A stretch of DNA of 39,515 nucleotides from Lacihabitans soyangensis. GTDB taxonomy: Bacteria; Bacteroidota; Bacteroidia; Cytophagales; Spirosomataceae. Under the pieces are notes generated by a model. It saw only the letters and a program-made list of their open reading frames with translations. It searched no databases and was not told the DNA's origin. Numbering within the stretch: position 1 is the first letter of the stretch; every line of letters begins with the position of its first letter. The DNA is taken from positions 1-39,515 of the forward strand of contig NZ_RJUF01000026.1 of assembly GCF_024343775.1 (NCBI RefSeq). The letters run 5' to 3'. Made by a program: the position numbers and the translations under genes. Shown piece by piece: positions 7,171 to 16,135 of the stretch.

Positions 7171-8568
7171 GTGACGTTAATTAAATCTATCTCTGGAATT
7201 AGAGGAACTATTGGAGGAAAAAGCGGAGAAAGTTTAACTCCGTTGGATGTTGTGAAATTTACAGCTGCATTTGCAGCAACCATCCTTGGCAAACCCGAGG
7301 TAAACAAAAAAGTAGTTATCGGTCGTGACGCTCGCCCTTCGGGCAAAATGGTGTCAGATTTGGTAGTTTCTACGCTTATAGGCATGGGTATTGATGTGTT
7401 AGATTTAGGTCTATCAACCACACCTACGGTAGAAATAGCCGTGCCTTTAGAAAATGCTGGCGGTGGAATTATCCTTACAGCCAGTCATAACCCCATACAG
7501 TGGAACGCTCTTAAATTGCTTAACGAAAAAGGCGAGTTTATCTCTGGAAACGACGGCGAAAAACTACTTGAAATAGCCGCAAAAGAAGACTTTTCGTTTG
7601 CCGAAGTGAAACAATTGGGTAAATATCAAACCGATGATACCTATCTCCAAAAACATATAGATGCCATCCTGAAGCTTTCTTCAGTAAATGTAGAGGCCAT
7701 AAAGAGTGCGAACTTTAAAATAGTAGTAGATGCAGTTAATTCTACTGGTGGGTTTGCAGTACCTATGCTGCTCAAAGCATTGGGTGTTACGGAAATAAAG
7801 GAACTGAACTGTGAGCCAACTGGTATTTTTGCCCATAATCCCGAGCCACTTCCTGAAAACCTCAGAGAAATATCTGGTGAAATGAAAAAAGGAGATTATG
7901 ATCTAGGAATTGTGGTAGATCCAGATGTAGATAGGCTGGCTCTAATCTGTGAAGACGGGGAACCATTTGGGGAAGAATATACACTTGTGTCAGTTGCAGA
8001 CTATATTTTGAGCATCAACAAAAAGCAGAAAAATACCACGGTGTCTAATCTGTCATCTACAATGGCATTGAAAGACATAACCGAAAAACACGGTGGGGAA
8101 TATTTCTCAGCGGCTGTTGGCGAGGTAAATGTCGTTGAAAAAATGAAAGAAGCTGGTTCAATTATTGGTGGAGAAGGTAACGGTGGTATTATTTTCCCTG
8201 AGCTACATTACGGTAGAGATGCTTTGGTGGGTATAGCGTTATTTTTGACGCATTTGGCTAAGTTCAATAAACCTGTTGGCTTTCTAAGGAAAAAATACCC
8301 GAATTATTTCATTGCCAAAAAGAAAATTGAACTGGACCACGGTACAGATGTAGATTCAATTTTGGAGCGAATTCAGAAAAAATACAACAAGTACAACCTC
8401 GATACACGAGACGGTGTAAAAATTCATTTTGATAAAGAATGGGTTCACCTAAGAAAATCCAATACCGAGCCCATTATTAGAATTTACGCCGAAAGTGAAT
8501 TTGAAACCAAGGCCGACAACCTTGCAGATAAAATAATACAGGATATTAAAGAATTGATGACGGCCTAA
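7171..8568 (+). CDS. glmM: Phosphoglucosamine mutase
   Basis: This 465-residue alpha-D-phosphohexomutase interconverts glucosamine-6-phosphate and glucosamine-1-phosphate, feeding UDP-GlcNAc for peptidoglycan and lipopolysaccharide. Residues 1-15 (SISGIRGTIGG) are the typical Bacteroidota GlmM start. The phosphoserine loop TASHNP is at 103-108 with Ser105. The metal loop DPDVDR is at 250-255 (D250, D252, D254). The C-terminal phosphate-binding segment RKSNTEPIIRIYAES is present. The start codon is GTG at 7171; no ATG lies near, and the conserved N-terminus begins there. A possible -7 box TATTTTTG lies at 7143-7150 without a clear -33 partner. A phosphomannomutase role is less likely because the sequence matches the GlmM type of the phylum. 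Confidence 0.88.
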   Translation: MTLIKSISGIRGTIGGKSGESLTPLDVVKFTAAFAATILGKPEVNKKVVIGRDARPSGKMVSDLVVSTLIGMGIDVLDLGLSTTPTVEIAVPLENAGGGIILTASHNPIQWNALKLLNEKGEFISGNDGEKLLEIAAKEDFSFAEVKQLGKYQTDDTYLQKHIDAILKLSSVNVEAIKSANFKIVVDAVNSTGGFAVPMLLKALGVTEIKELNCEPTGIFAHNPEPLPENLREISGEMKKGDYDLGIVVDPDVDRLALICEDGEPFGEEYTLVSVADYILSINKKQKNTTVSNLSSTMALKDITEKHGGEYFSAAVGEVNVVEKMKEAGSIIGGEGNGGIIFPELHYGRDALVGIALFLTHLAKFNKPVGFLRKKYPNYFIAKKKIELDHGTDVDSILERIQKKYNKYNLDTRDGVKIHFDKEWVHLRKSNTEPIIRIYAESEFETKADNLADKIIQDIKELMTA

Positions 8569-8614
8569 TTTTCACGAAAAATTAGAAATGTTTTCAATAA
8601 AATATTAAGTTTAC

Positions 8615-8653
8615 AAAGAAGCAGGAAATTAACCTTCCTGTTTCTTTTTTTTA
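8615..8653 (+). terminator. Hairpin plus T-run between glmM and the glycosyltransferase
   Basis: AGAAGCAGGAA (8617-8627) pairs with TTCCTGTTTCT (8635-8645), with one G-T pair and a 7-base loop, followed by nine T to 8653. It has the form of an intrinsic terminator for glmM, yet the next gene starts only 8 bases after the T-run (see findings). Confidence 0.85.
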
Positions 8654-8660
8654 AGAAAGA

Positions 8661-9635
8661 ATGCAAAAGCAAAAGCCATTGGTAAGTGTACATTTGCTCA
8701 CTTACAATCACGCCAAATTTATTGCCCAGTCGATAGAAAGTGTTGTAAATCAAAAGACTACCTTTCCTTTCGAGATTGTCATTGGCGACGACCATTCAAC
8801 AGATGGTACCAGCCAGATTGTTGACCAATATGCTGCAAAATACCCTGAGCTCATAAAAGTAGTAAGAGGTAAAACTAACGGTGGTCCACAACCGAACTCT
8901 ATACGAATACTTGAGAACTCCCAAGGCAAATATATGGCGGCTCTCGAGGGCGACGACTATTGGATAGACCCCTTGAAACTACAGAAACAAGCAGATTTTA
9001 TGGAGCAAAATCCAGATTTTGCCATTTGTTTCACCAATACCCGCGTAGAGTTTTTTGAAAATAACGAAGAACCTTATTTGCTGAATGCCAGCATAGAAAA
9101 GGATGTTTTCGAGCTAAAAGACTTGATAGCCGAGACCGAAGTGTGGTTTATGGGTACTGCTACCCTATTTTACACGATGTCTTCAATTTTTCCTGTGCAA
9201 CCGTGGTTTCATAAAACCAAGAGTGGCGACATACCCATGATTATGCTAGCAGCTAGACACGGAAAAATCAAATATTTACCGGATGTGACTGCAGCTTACA
9301 GAAGGCATTCTGCCGGGGCAAGCAACACCGACCACAAAGACGACGCCGTTTTTCTAGAGAATAGAATAATGATGTACACCAATCTTGACAGAGATACTGG
9401 TTACAAGTTTCATGATAAATTCAAAAGAAACCTGGGTGGTTGGTATTATTTACTACTTAACTCTAGGCAGTATAGGGGATTATATTTCAAAAAATTGAGA
9501 ATTACCACCAAATATATTTCTCTAATGTATCCCAATATTCCTCATCTTAAATTGGTATTGAGGGACCACATAATACCTGAATGGATAATGGAAATAACTA
9601 GAAAAATTAGGAGAGCTTTGGGGATGATAAATTGA
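8661..9635 (+). CDS. Family 2 glycosyltransferase (GT-A fold)
   Basis: This 324-residue protein begins with the GT2 first strand (PLVSVHLLTYNHAKFI), which fixes the start at 8661. GDDHSTDGT is at 42-50, EGDDYWID with the DxD-like metal/nucleotide site is at 96-103, and the C-terminal third ends in a basic segment. There is no membrane helix, so it is a cytoplasmic or peripheral enzyme that transfers a sugar from a nucleotide donor. Donor and acceptor cannot be told from the sequence. No other polysaccharide genes are adjacent. It is convergent with lgt, with a shared terminator in the 61-base gap. The upstream terminator-like hairpin leaves no room for a separate promoter. Confidence 0.88.
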   Translation: MQKQKPLVSVHLLTYNHAKFIAQSIESVVNQKTTFPFEIVIGDDHSTDGTSQIVDQYAAKYPELIKVVRGKTNGGPQPNSIRILENSQGKYMAALEGDDYWIDPLKLQKQADFMEQNPDFAICFTNTRVEFFENNEEPYLLNASIEKDVFELKDLIAETEVWFMGTATLFYTMSSIFPVQPWFHKTKSGDIPMIMLAARHGKIKYLPDVTAAYRRHSAGASNTDHKDDAVFLENRIMMYTNLDRDTGYKFHDKFKRNLGGWYYLLLNSRQYRGLYFKKLRITTKYISLMYPNIPHLKLVLRDHIIPEWIMEITRKIRRALGMIN

Positions 9636-9650
9636 GGATTATAAGAGTTT

Positions 9651-9690
9651 AAAAGGCAGTAAGGAATTTAACCAAATCCTTGCTTCCTTT
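9651..9690. terminator. Bidirectional terminator between glycosyltransferase and lgt
   Basis: AAAGG-CAGTAAGGAATTT and AAATCCTTGCTTCCTTT form an imperfect hairpin (one mismatch, one bulge, 4-base loop) in the gap between two convergent genes. A-rich and T-rich flanks allow it to act on both strands. Confidence 0.7.
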
Positions 9691-9696
9691 ATTATT

Positions 9697-10512
9697 TCAC
9701 CCAATCGGCTTCTCCCTAAGTGCCTTCACCATCACAAAAAGTCCAAAAAGAACTACTGGAATACTTAGAATTTGACCCATGTTAAGAGCCATGGTGTCTT
9801 CAAATTTCTCTTGGTTTTCTTTCAAAAACTCGTAGCAGAATCGTAAACCAAATATCCAAACAAAGAAAATACCAGTCAATAAACCTCTTGGCGTTTTCTC
9901 TTTCCAGCGTTCATATAAAAAGAATAATATCACAAAAAGCACTAAACAACTGATGGATTCGTACAATTGTGCTGGATGACGTGGAACTTGCTCAAACTCA
10001 AAATTTCTTTTAAACAACACGCCCCAAGGCTTATCGGTAGCCTTTCCGACGATTTCGGAGTTCATAAAATTACCGAATCTTATAAAAGCACCTCCCAACG
10101 CACTTACGATAACCATGCGATCCGTCAACCACAGATAATCATAACTTGGATTCCTTTTCTTAAAAATTATCAAGCCTATCAAAACTCCGAATGCAGCACC
10201 ATGACTAGCCAAACCTGAATACGGTGGAACGAGCATATCCCACAAGAAAGCCAAGGGATTATCCATAAAATGGCCGCCTTCGTAAAATACATAATGGCCG
10301 ATTCGAGCACCCAAAACGATAGATAGAATCATGGTTAGCAGCAACTTGTCCAAATCCTTCTCGTCTCTATTCTCGAATTTAAAAACTCGGGCAATTATCT
10401 GGAAGCCAATAAGAAAACCCATGGCAAACAAAAGACCGTACCAACGAATTTCGAATGTTCCTATTTTAACAATAGTTGGCGACACATCCCATACTATTTG
10501 ATTTATCAGCAT
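9697..10512 (-). CDS. lgt: Prolipoprotein diacylglyceryl transferase
   Basis: This 271-residue integral inner-membrane protein has about seven hydrophobic segments. It transfers diacylglycerol from phosphatidylglycerol to the lipobox cysteine of prolipoproteins, the first step of lipoprotein maturation. Diagnostic motifs are LGARIGHYVFYE (67-78), SHGA with His104, the Lgt signature RFGNFMNSEIVG (145-156) and RHPAQLYE (178-185). Length and motif order match the family. At least two putative lipoproteins in this window (the BACON-like and PepSY-like proteins) would be its substrates. It is transcribed alone, convergent with the glycosyltransferase and divergent from argC. Confidence 0.97.
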   Translation of the reverse strand: MLINQIVWDVSPTIVKIGTFEIRWYGLLFAMGFLIGFQIIARVFKFENRDEKDLDKLLLTMILSIVLGARIGHYVFYEGGHFMDNPLAFLWDMLVPPYSGLASHGAAFGVLIGLIIFKKRNPSYDYLWLTDRMVIVSALGGAFIRFGNFMNSEIVGKATDKPWGVLFKRNFEFEQVPRHPAQLYESISCLVLFVILFFLYERWKEKTPRGLLTGIFFVWIFGLRFCYEFLKENQEKFEDTMALNMGQILSIPVVLFGLFVMVKALREKPIG

Positions 10513-10599
10513 CTTTAGAATTTATGATTTTGAAAAAGTAAAATTAACCCATATCGTCAAAACAAACTAAAATTATTAAATTTCTTAACAAGATTTAAT

Positions 10600-10698
10600 T
10601 ATTTTTGCAGGGATAAGAAGCAAAATTGAGAACATACCATTTCATATCGCCCCTTCGAAGACCTATTCGAAACACCCTCCGATGAGATTCACCTCGTC
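10600..10698 (+). promoter_or_regulatory. Probable argC promoter element and structured leader
   Basis: TATTTTTG at 10600-10607 matches the -7 box TAnnTTTG; the -33 element is weak. About 130 bases then separate it from the argC start. This leader holds two copies of the palindrome TTCGAA 12 bases apart (10654-10659 and 10666-10671). It also holds a 6-bp hairpin GATGAG/CTCGTC (10681-10698) followed by T-rich DNA. The arrangement would suit attenuation or repressor binding, but no known riboswitch class was recognised. Confidence 0.4.
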
Positions 10699-10740
10699 TG
10701 AAATATTCTTTTTTATCATTTTTTCAAAAAACTTATTTTC

Positions 10741-11709
10741 ATGAACTCCATAAAAGTTGGAATCATAGGTGGAGCTGGCTACACAGGCGGCGAGCTACTG
10801 AGAATACTAATCAATCATCCGTCAGCAGAGTTGGTTTTTGTCAATTCGCAAAGTCAAGCTGGTAAGCCAATTTACAGTACACATACTGATTTGTTGGGCG
10901 ATACCGATTTACTTTTCACTGATCAATTGCCATTTGAATCTGTTGATGTAATATTTCTTTGTTCGGGACACGGACAATCTGCCAAGTTTTTGGCAGAGAA
11001 CGCAGTTCCATCATCGGTAAAAATCATTGACTTAAGTACAGATTATAGAGATGAATCAAACGGTTTTGTTTACGGTTTGCCAGAATTGAATCGAGAAAGA
11101 ATTAAATCCGCCAATAAAATCGCAAATCCAGGTTGTTTTGCGACATCAATCCAACTGGCCCTTTTACCTTTGGCGAAAAATGGTCTACTGAAATCAGAAG
11201 TGCATGTAAGTGCAGTTACTGGCTCAACTGGTGCTGGACAATCATTAAGTGCTTCTACTCATTTTAGCTGGAGAAGCAGCAATATATCAATCTATAAAGC
11301 ATTTACTCATCAACACTTAGCCGAGATTGGTCAGAGTTTAAAGCAACTTCAAACGGGGTTTGAAAAAGAAATAAACTTTATTCCTTACCGAGGCAATTTT
11401 ACACGAGGCATAATGGCCAATGTATATTTGGATTATGATGGAACGCAAGAAGATGCTGAAGCTATTTTCGAGAAATATTATGCGGAACATCCATTTTGTA
11501 CCATATCAAAAAGCCCAATAGACCTGAAACAAGTGGTAAATACCAATAAGTGTATTTTGGAGATTCAAAAACACGGTAACAAACTTTTGATAACCGCCAT
11601 AATTGATAATTTGGTAAAAGGAGCTTCAGGTCAAGCCGTGCAAAACATGAACCTTGCCTTTGGATTGGCAGAAAGAACTGGGTTAAATTTAAAAAGTGTA
11701 GGATTCTAA
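10741..11709 (+). CDS. argC: N-acetyl-gamma-glutamyl-phosphate reductase
   Basis: This 322-residue enzyme reduces N-acyl-glutamyl phosphate to the semialdehyde with NADPH in arginine synthesis. The nucleotide-binding GGAGYTGGELLR is at 10-22, the catalytic Cys132 is in NPGCFAT (129-135), and the later KAFTHQHLAEIGQ supplies the conserved His. It is followed after 11 bases by argD, so the two are co-transcribed. Many Bacteroidota use N-succinylated instead of N-acetylated intermediates; the sequence alone does not show which is used here. Confidence 0.95.
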   Translation: MNSIKVGIIGGAGYTGGELLRILINHPSAELVFVNSQSQAGKPIYSTHTDLLGDTDLLFTDQLPFESVDVIFLCSGHGQSAKFLAENAVPSSVKIIDLSTDYRDESNGFVYGLPELNRERIKSANKIANPGCFATSIQLALLPLAKNGLLKSEVHVSAVTGSTGAGQSLSASTHFSWRSSNISIYKAFTHQHLAEIGQSLKQLQTGFEKEINFIPYRGNFTRGIMANVYLDYDGTQEDAEAIFEKYYAEHPFCTISKSPIDLKQVVNTNKCILEIQKHGNKLLITAIIDNLVKGASGQAVQNMNLAFGLAERTGLNLKSVGF

Positions 11710-11720
11710 AATTAAGAAAA

Positions 11721-12842
11721 ATGAAATTATTTGATGTCTATCCAATAAACAATATAGAACCAGTAAAAGCTCTTGGAAGCACGATATGGGATGAAAAAGG
11801 GCAAGAATATTTAGACATGTATGGTGGTCATGCAGTTATTTCTATAGGCCATTCGCATCCTCATTATGTGAAAAAACTCACCAAGCAGCTGAAAAACTTG
11901 GGATTTTACTCCAATTCTGTAAAAATTCCTTTACAAGACGAACTTGCTGACAAACTTGGAAAACTTTCCGGACTGAAAGATTACAGTCTGTTTTTGGCAA
12001 ATTCTGGAGCTGAAGCTAACGAAAATGCACTAAAATTGGCCTCATTTCATACAGGTAGAACTAAAATTGTGGCATTTACCAAAAGTTTTCATGGCAGAAC
12101 TTCCGCAGCCGTGGCAGTTACAGACAATCCATCAATAAAAGCACCCATAAACTTTGCTGATCACGTAGTGTTTGTACCTTTTAACGATGTAGAAGCTACA
12201 AAAAAGGCAATCGATGATGAAACCTGTGCGGTTATCGTGGAAGGTATACAAGGCGTGGGTGGGATTCAGGTAGCTACTGAAGAATTCATGAAGGCCATCC
12301 GAACATCGTGTGATAAAACCGGTGCAATTTTTATACACGACTCGGTGCAGTGCGGCTACGGGCGTTCTGGAAAATTCTTCACTTTCCAACACTATAAAAT
12401 CAAGCCAGACATTGTTTCAATGGCCAAAGGTATGGGCAATGGCTTCCCGATTGGTGGAATCTTGATATCTCCAAAATTCCAAGCCAAGCATGGGCTTTTA
12501 GGAACAACATTTGGTGGAAATCACTTGGCTTGTGCAGCAGGAATAGCAGTTTTGGATGTAATCAAAAAAGAAAAATTGATAGAAAATGCAGCTGAAACTG
12601 GAAACTACCTGTTTTCAGAATTAAGCAAGCTCAAAGGCATAAAAGAACTTAGGGGCCAAGGTCTTATGATTGGAATTGAACTACTAGAATCAGTTTCTGA
12701 AATACGAAACAAATTACTTTTCGAAGACCATATTTTCACGGGCGTTGCAGGAGCGAATACTATTCGTCTTTTACCGAGTTTGGCCCTTACCAAGGCCGAA
12801 GCAGAAAGGTTTTTAGAGGCATTAAGAAAATACATTAAATGA
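11721..12842 (+). CDS. argD: Acetylornithine (or succinylornithine) aminotransferase
   Basis: This 373-residue class III PLP aminotransferase acts on the semialdehyde made by ArgC, giving N-acyl-ornithine. NSGAEANENALK (94-105) and FHGRT (123-127) contact the cofactor. Lys236 in SMAKGMGNG is the Schiff-base lysine. D207 in IHDSVQCGYGRSG is the pyridine-nitrogen Asp. The family's usual DEVQ is DSVQ here, with Ser in place of Glu. The protein is slightly shorter than E. coli ArgD (about 400). It is the last gene of the argC-argD pair and is closed by a perfect hairpin. No other arginine genes follow. Confidence 0.92.
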   Translation: MKLFDVYPINNIEPVKALGSTIWDEKGQEYLDMYGGHAVISIGHSHPHYVKKLTKQLKNLGFYSNSVKIPLQDELADKLGKLSGLKDYSLFLANSGAEANENALKLASFHTGRTKIVAFTKSFHGRTSAAVAVTDNPSIKAPINFADHVVFVPFNDVEATKKAIDDETCAVIVEGIQGVGGIQVATEEFMKAIRTSCDKTGAIFIHDSVQCGYGRSGKFFTFQHYKIKPDIVSMAKGMGNGFPIGGILISPKFQAKHGLLGTTFGGNHLACAAGIAVLDVIKKEKLIENAAETGNYLFSELSKLKGIKELRGQGLMIGIELLESVSEIRNKLLFEDHIFTGVAGANTIRLLPSLALTKAEAERFLEALRKYIK

Positions 12843-12844
12843 CA

Positions 12845-12866
12845 AAAAGAGGCTTCGGCCTCTTTT
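12845..12866. terminator. Bidirectional terminator shared by argD and the convergent lipoprotein gene
   Basis: AAAAGAGGC (12845-12853) pairs perfectly with GCCTCTTTT (12858-12866) around a TTCG tetraloop. Its right arm overlaps the stop codon of the minus-strand gene (12865-12867), so one hairpin ends both genes. Confidence 0.9.
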
Positions 12867-14385
12867 ATTTTGCCTTTTTCCTCGCTTGAGGATACCTGTT
12901 CATAAAACCACATCCAATATTTTGATTCGCAAAACTGCTTGAATTGCTCACCAAATACTTGTTGCCATTAACCGTCAAAGTTTGGTTTAGAATTAATTGA
13001 AAACAGTTACTAGCTGAGATCGTATTGTTTTTGAAGCCATCGATCACCTCAAGGTGTGTTTGATGGCTGAATTTCTTCCTTGCGAAGTTTGAATTGGTAA
13101 TGTTAACAGTGCTATTATTGGTTGAAAAATTAATATCAATGTAACAATAATCACCCAAAAACTCACAATCCTGAATATTAACCTTTTTTGTATCGGCGAA
13201 TTTCAAACTGAAAAAATAAATATCTCTAAAGCTGAGGTTTCGTAAAGTGGACTCCAAGTTTGATTTTAAGTCCAATATTCCGATTACACAATTATCAAAA
13301 AAGACATGATGAATACTAGGTAAAGCCGTACCGAACGAGGACAAAGAAACATTCTCGAAGTTGAGACCAACTTTGGCGTTTTTAATCAAGGCATATGAAA
13401 ACTCAAGGTCATATTGAGACACAATACCGCCCCAATCTCCATCAGTTCCGGCACTTTCACTGGATCTGAATTCGATAATTTTAGAAGACTCCCCATTAGC
13501 CACAAATTTTCCCAAAATATTTATAACCAATGGTGTAGGTGCTTTTTTGACTTTTATAATCGTCCCAGGCTTTATGCTTAATGTAAATCCTTTAGGAACA
13601 ATTATATCACCATTCAGACTTATATTCCCCGTCCAAGTTTCATTTTTGGTGAGTGTGTGGCCCTCTATGGTACCCGTAATGGTGTCGTCATAAATCCCTG
13701 AGACAGAAACAACAATTGGCTTGCCAATAACGCCGAGTACTTTGGGCGTTACGGTTATTTTCGCTTCAAATGCCCCTGCAGTAAGTGAGGTTGGGTCTAT
13801 TCCGACTTCTAAAGAATCCTGAGCTAAAACAGTACCATTACTTTTGTTCAATTTAGCCCATGGTTTATCAGAAGCAGCCTCGTAGCTGAGAACTTCCAGT
13901 CCTAATTTTTTTAAGCTTATTTTGACCCTCGTGGCATTTTTTATGGTTCCCAGAGCAACCGTTGGTGTGGTAGTTTGTAATACTGTTGCGGTAAACTTGC
14001 CCTTTATCTCCACCTGATAATCAGGCATACTGACATCATTTATGCTTGACTTTACAATTAACAAAGCAGTATTATCTCCCTCAGTCAAATCCTTGGCTAG
14101 CATATCAGTATGAAACTTTATGGTATCTGAGAGAAAACCCAAAGAGCCTTCTTTTTGATCCACAATCAGCCAAGATTTATTGGAAATAACGGTGTATTTT
14201 ATTCTCCCTATACCATCCTTCTTTAACTTTATATAGGCCTTAGAGGTTGACGATATATTGCCCAAATCAACGAGATTTTTTGAAACAGAAAGTTTGGGAT
14301 CAGGTATAGGAAGTGGCTCGGCAACAGGATCTTTACAGGCCCAAAAAAGTATAAAAAAACAAACCGAAAAAGCGAGTACTCTCAA
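12865..14385 (-). CDS. Putative lipoprotein with two BACON-like domains and a beta-helix-like C-terminal part
   Basis: This 506-residue protein has a hydrophobic leader ending LFWAC, so Cys17 is the probable lipidation site. Two Ig-like segments follow (about 30-130 and 132-230). Both have the BACON pattern: a Lys/Ser-Trp motif (SNKSWLIVDQKEGSL, SDKPWAKLNKSNGTV), then a D-x-I/L-x-x-x-x-D strand, then a strand ending in TVTPK-like sequence. From about 235 the sequence has short strand repeats (TWTGNISLNGDIIVP, GTIIKVKK, GDWGGIVS, FSYALIKNAKVG) like a right-handed parallel beta-helix. This suggests a surface carbohydrate-associated protein, but no catalytic residues are recognised. It is probably transcribed alone. 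Confidence 0.65.
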   Translation of the reverse strand: MRVLAFSVCFFILFWACKDPVAEPLPIPDPKLSVSKNLVDLGNISSTSKAYIKLKKDGIGRIKYTVISNKSWLIVDQKEGSLGFLSDTIKFHTDMLAKDLTEGDNTALLIVKSSINDVSMPDYQVEIKGKFTATVLQTTTPTVALGTIKNATRVKISLKKLGLEVLSYEAASDKPWAKLNKSNGTVLAQDSLEVGIDPTSLTAGAFEAKITVTPKVLGVIGKPIVVSVSGIYDDTITGTIEGHTLTKNETWTGNISLNGDIIVPKGFTLSIKPGTIIKVKKAPTPLVINILGKFVANGESSKIIEFRSSESAGTDGDWGGIVSQYDLEFSYALIKNAKVGLNFENVSLSSFGTALPSIHHVFFDNCVIGILDLKSNLESTLRNLSFRDIYFFSLKFADTKKVNIQDCEFLGDYCYIDINFSTNNSTVNITNSNFARKKFSHQTHLEVIDGFKNNTISASNCFQLILNQTLTVNGNKYLVSNSSSFANQNIGCGFMNRYPQARKKAK

Positions 14386-14435
14386 AAGGAAACATTTTAA
14401 AACTCAAAATTAGGATATATTATTCATAAATAACA

Positions 14436-14482
14436 AAAGAACCTATTCAGCAAGTGTTCTAAACTCAAAAAATAGGTTCTTT
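14436..14482 (-). terminator. Long-loop terminator of the permease gene
   Basis: A perfect 12-bp inverted repeat (AAAGAACCTATT at 14436-14447, complement at 14471-14482) has a 23-base loop. It lies 18 bases beyond the permease stop codon and ends in T residues on the minus strand. The loop is longer than usual for an intrinsic terminator. Confidence 0.65.
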
Positions 14483-14499
14483 AGAATTGAGAATTCGGA

Positions 14500-15954
14500 C
14501 TACTCTTCCTTTCGGTTCAATTTGGTGAAGCCATAATAAATTGGTACTCCAATACCCACAATGAATAAACCCGGAACAGTGAATTGAGGTTTTTCAATAA
14601 ACAAAATCACCACCAAGGCAATGGCCAAAAACACATACAAAGCAGGCAAAATGGGGAACAAAGGTGCCTTAACCGGTCGTTCGAGACTCGGTTCTTTTTT
14701 TCTTAATATAAAAATACCAAAGATTGTAAATGCATAAAAAAGTATAACCACGCCCATCAAGTAGTCTAGCAAATCACCGTATTTACCAGTAAAACAAAGG
14801 AAACAAGCCCAAAAACATTGCCACCATAGGGCGTTTTGAGGAACTCCATTGTTATTTAGTTGACCAAAACTCTTGAAAAACAAGCCATCTTTGGCCATCG
14901 TATAATAAACTCTTGCACCAGAAAGAATCAGCCCATTATTACAGCCGAAAGTTGAAATCATAATCAAAATAGCAACAAAAATGGCGAATTTTGCACCACC
15001 AATAATGATTGCTGTAGCTGCCGCAACTCTGTCTTCAGAAGCAAACTGAATACCACGAGCCATCACATCAACTCCATTAGGGTCGCCCTTTAAAGGCAAA
15101 ATACTCAGGTAAGAAAGGTTCATGAGAAAGTATAGAACCGTAACCAATATGGTACCAATGGCCATGCCTCGAGGAATGGTTTTCTTCGGATTTACTACCT
15201 CATCACCAGCAAAAGTAAGCCCGTTCCAAGCATCTGACGAAAACAACGTACCCACTTGCGTGACTCCCAAAGCCACAATTATTCCTAAAAACGAAAGATT
15301 TGTCACATTAAGGACTCCATCTACAGATTCTGATTTACTTGCAGAAAACATATCCCCAAAGTTCAGTGAAATCACGTCGGCATTGGCTCCCAGGGCAAAA
15401 CCAAGCACAATCAATAAACCGATGGCCATGAGTTTGGTACTGCTAAATATATTCTGGATTATCTTACCATAATTGACTCCGTTTGTATTGGCCCAAGTTA
15501 AAAGTATAATACTTAAAATCGCCAAAACTCGCTGTGGTGTGATTTTGAAAGATGTTTCTCCCAAGGCCAACCATACATCAGTGTCGTTGATAATAGTCGG
15601 AAACAAAACTCCCGTATATTTGGCAAAAGCTACCGCCACAGCAGCTATGGTCCCAGTTTGAATTACTGCAAAAAACGACCAACCATATAAAAAGGCTAGA
15701 AGACGGCCATAAGCTTTTTGTAGAAATACATATTGGCCTCCCGCTTGTGGGTACATGGAGGTGAGTTCTCCATAACAAAGGGCTCCAGTCATGGTAAGTA
15801 AACCCGCCAACAACCACGAACACAACAGCCATCCAGCCGAACCTGTTTGACGTGCTACATCGGCACTAACTACAAATATTCCAGAGCCTATCATCGACCC
15901 TGACACCAACATAACAGCATCAAAAAGCTTTATTTCTCGTTTAAATCCAGACAT
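14500..15954 (-). CDS. APC-superfamily amino acid permease
   Basis: This 484-residue integral membrane protein has about twelve hydrophobic segments. The first helix carries the APC motif SGSMIGSGIFVVSADVA (18-34), and YGELTSMYPQAGGQYVFLQKAYG (61-83) is the typical helix 2-3 loop of amino acid transporters. The first-helix G-S-G-I-F unwound region binds the substrate amino and carboxyl groups in characterised relatives. The substrate cannot be named. There is no partner such as a decarboxylase nearby. It is a single-gene unit with its own terminator and is divergent from the PepSY-like lipoprotein gene. Confidence 0.9.
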   Translation of the reverse strand: MSGFKREIKLFDAVMLVSGSMIGSGIFVVSADVARQTGSAGWLLCSWLLAGLLTMTGALCYGELTSMYPQAGGQYVFLQKAYGRLLAFLYGWSFFAVIQTGTIAAVAVAFAKYTGVLFPTIINDTDVWLALGETSFKITPQRVLAILSIILLTWANTNGVNYGKIIQNIFSSTKLMAIGLLIVLGFALGANADVISLNFGDMFSASKSESVDGVLNVTNLSFLGIIVALGVTQVGTLFSSDAWNGLTFAGDEVVNPKKTIPRGMAIGTILVTVLYFLMNLSYLSILPLKGDPNGVDVMARGIQFASEDRVAAATAIIIGGAKFAIFVAILIMISTFGCNNGLILSGARVYYTMAKDGLFFKSFGQLNNNGVPQNALWWQCFWACFLCFTGKYGDLLDYLMGVVILFYAFTIFGIFILRKKEPSLERPVKAPLFPILPALYVFLAIALVVILFIEKPQFTVPGLFIVGIGVPIYYGFTKLNRKEE

Positions 15955-16135
15955 ACAGTTTCATTTTTAGGGTTATAATTTTTAGTTTGTCAAAAACTTT
16001 ACAAATAAAGCAAAAAAAATACACAATAAATTTTTAAAGTTTTTAAACAAAAGAAATGCCTCATAACATACTGTTGGCTAGATTTTTGCTAGAAATTACT
16101 TGTCGAATATCGAGTGAAAAAACAATTACAAAAAA

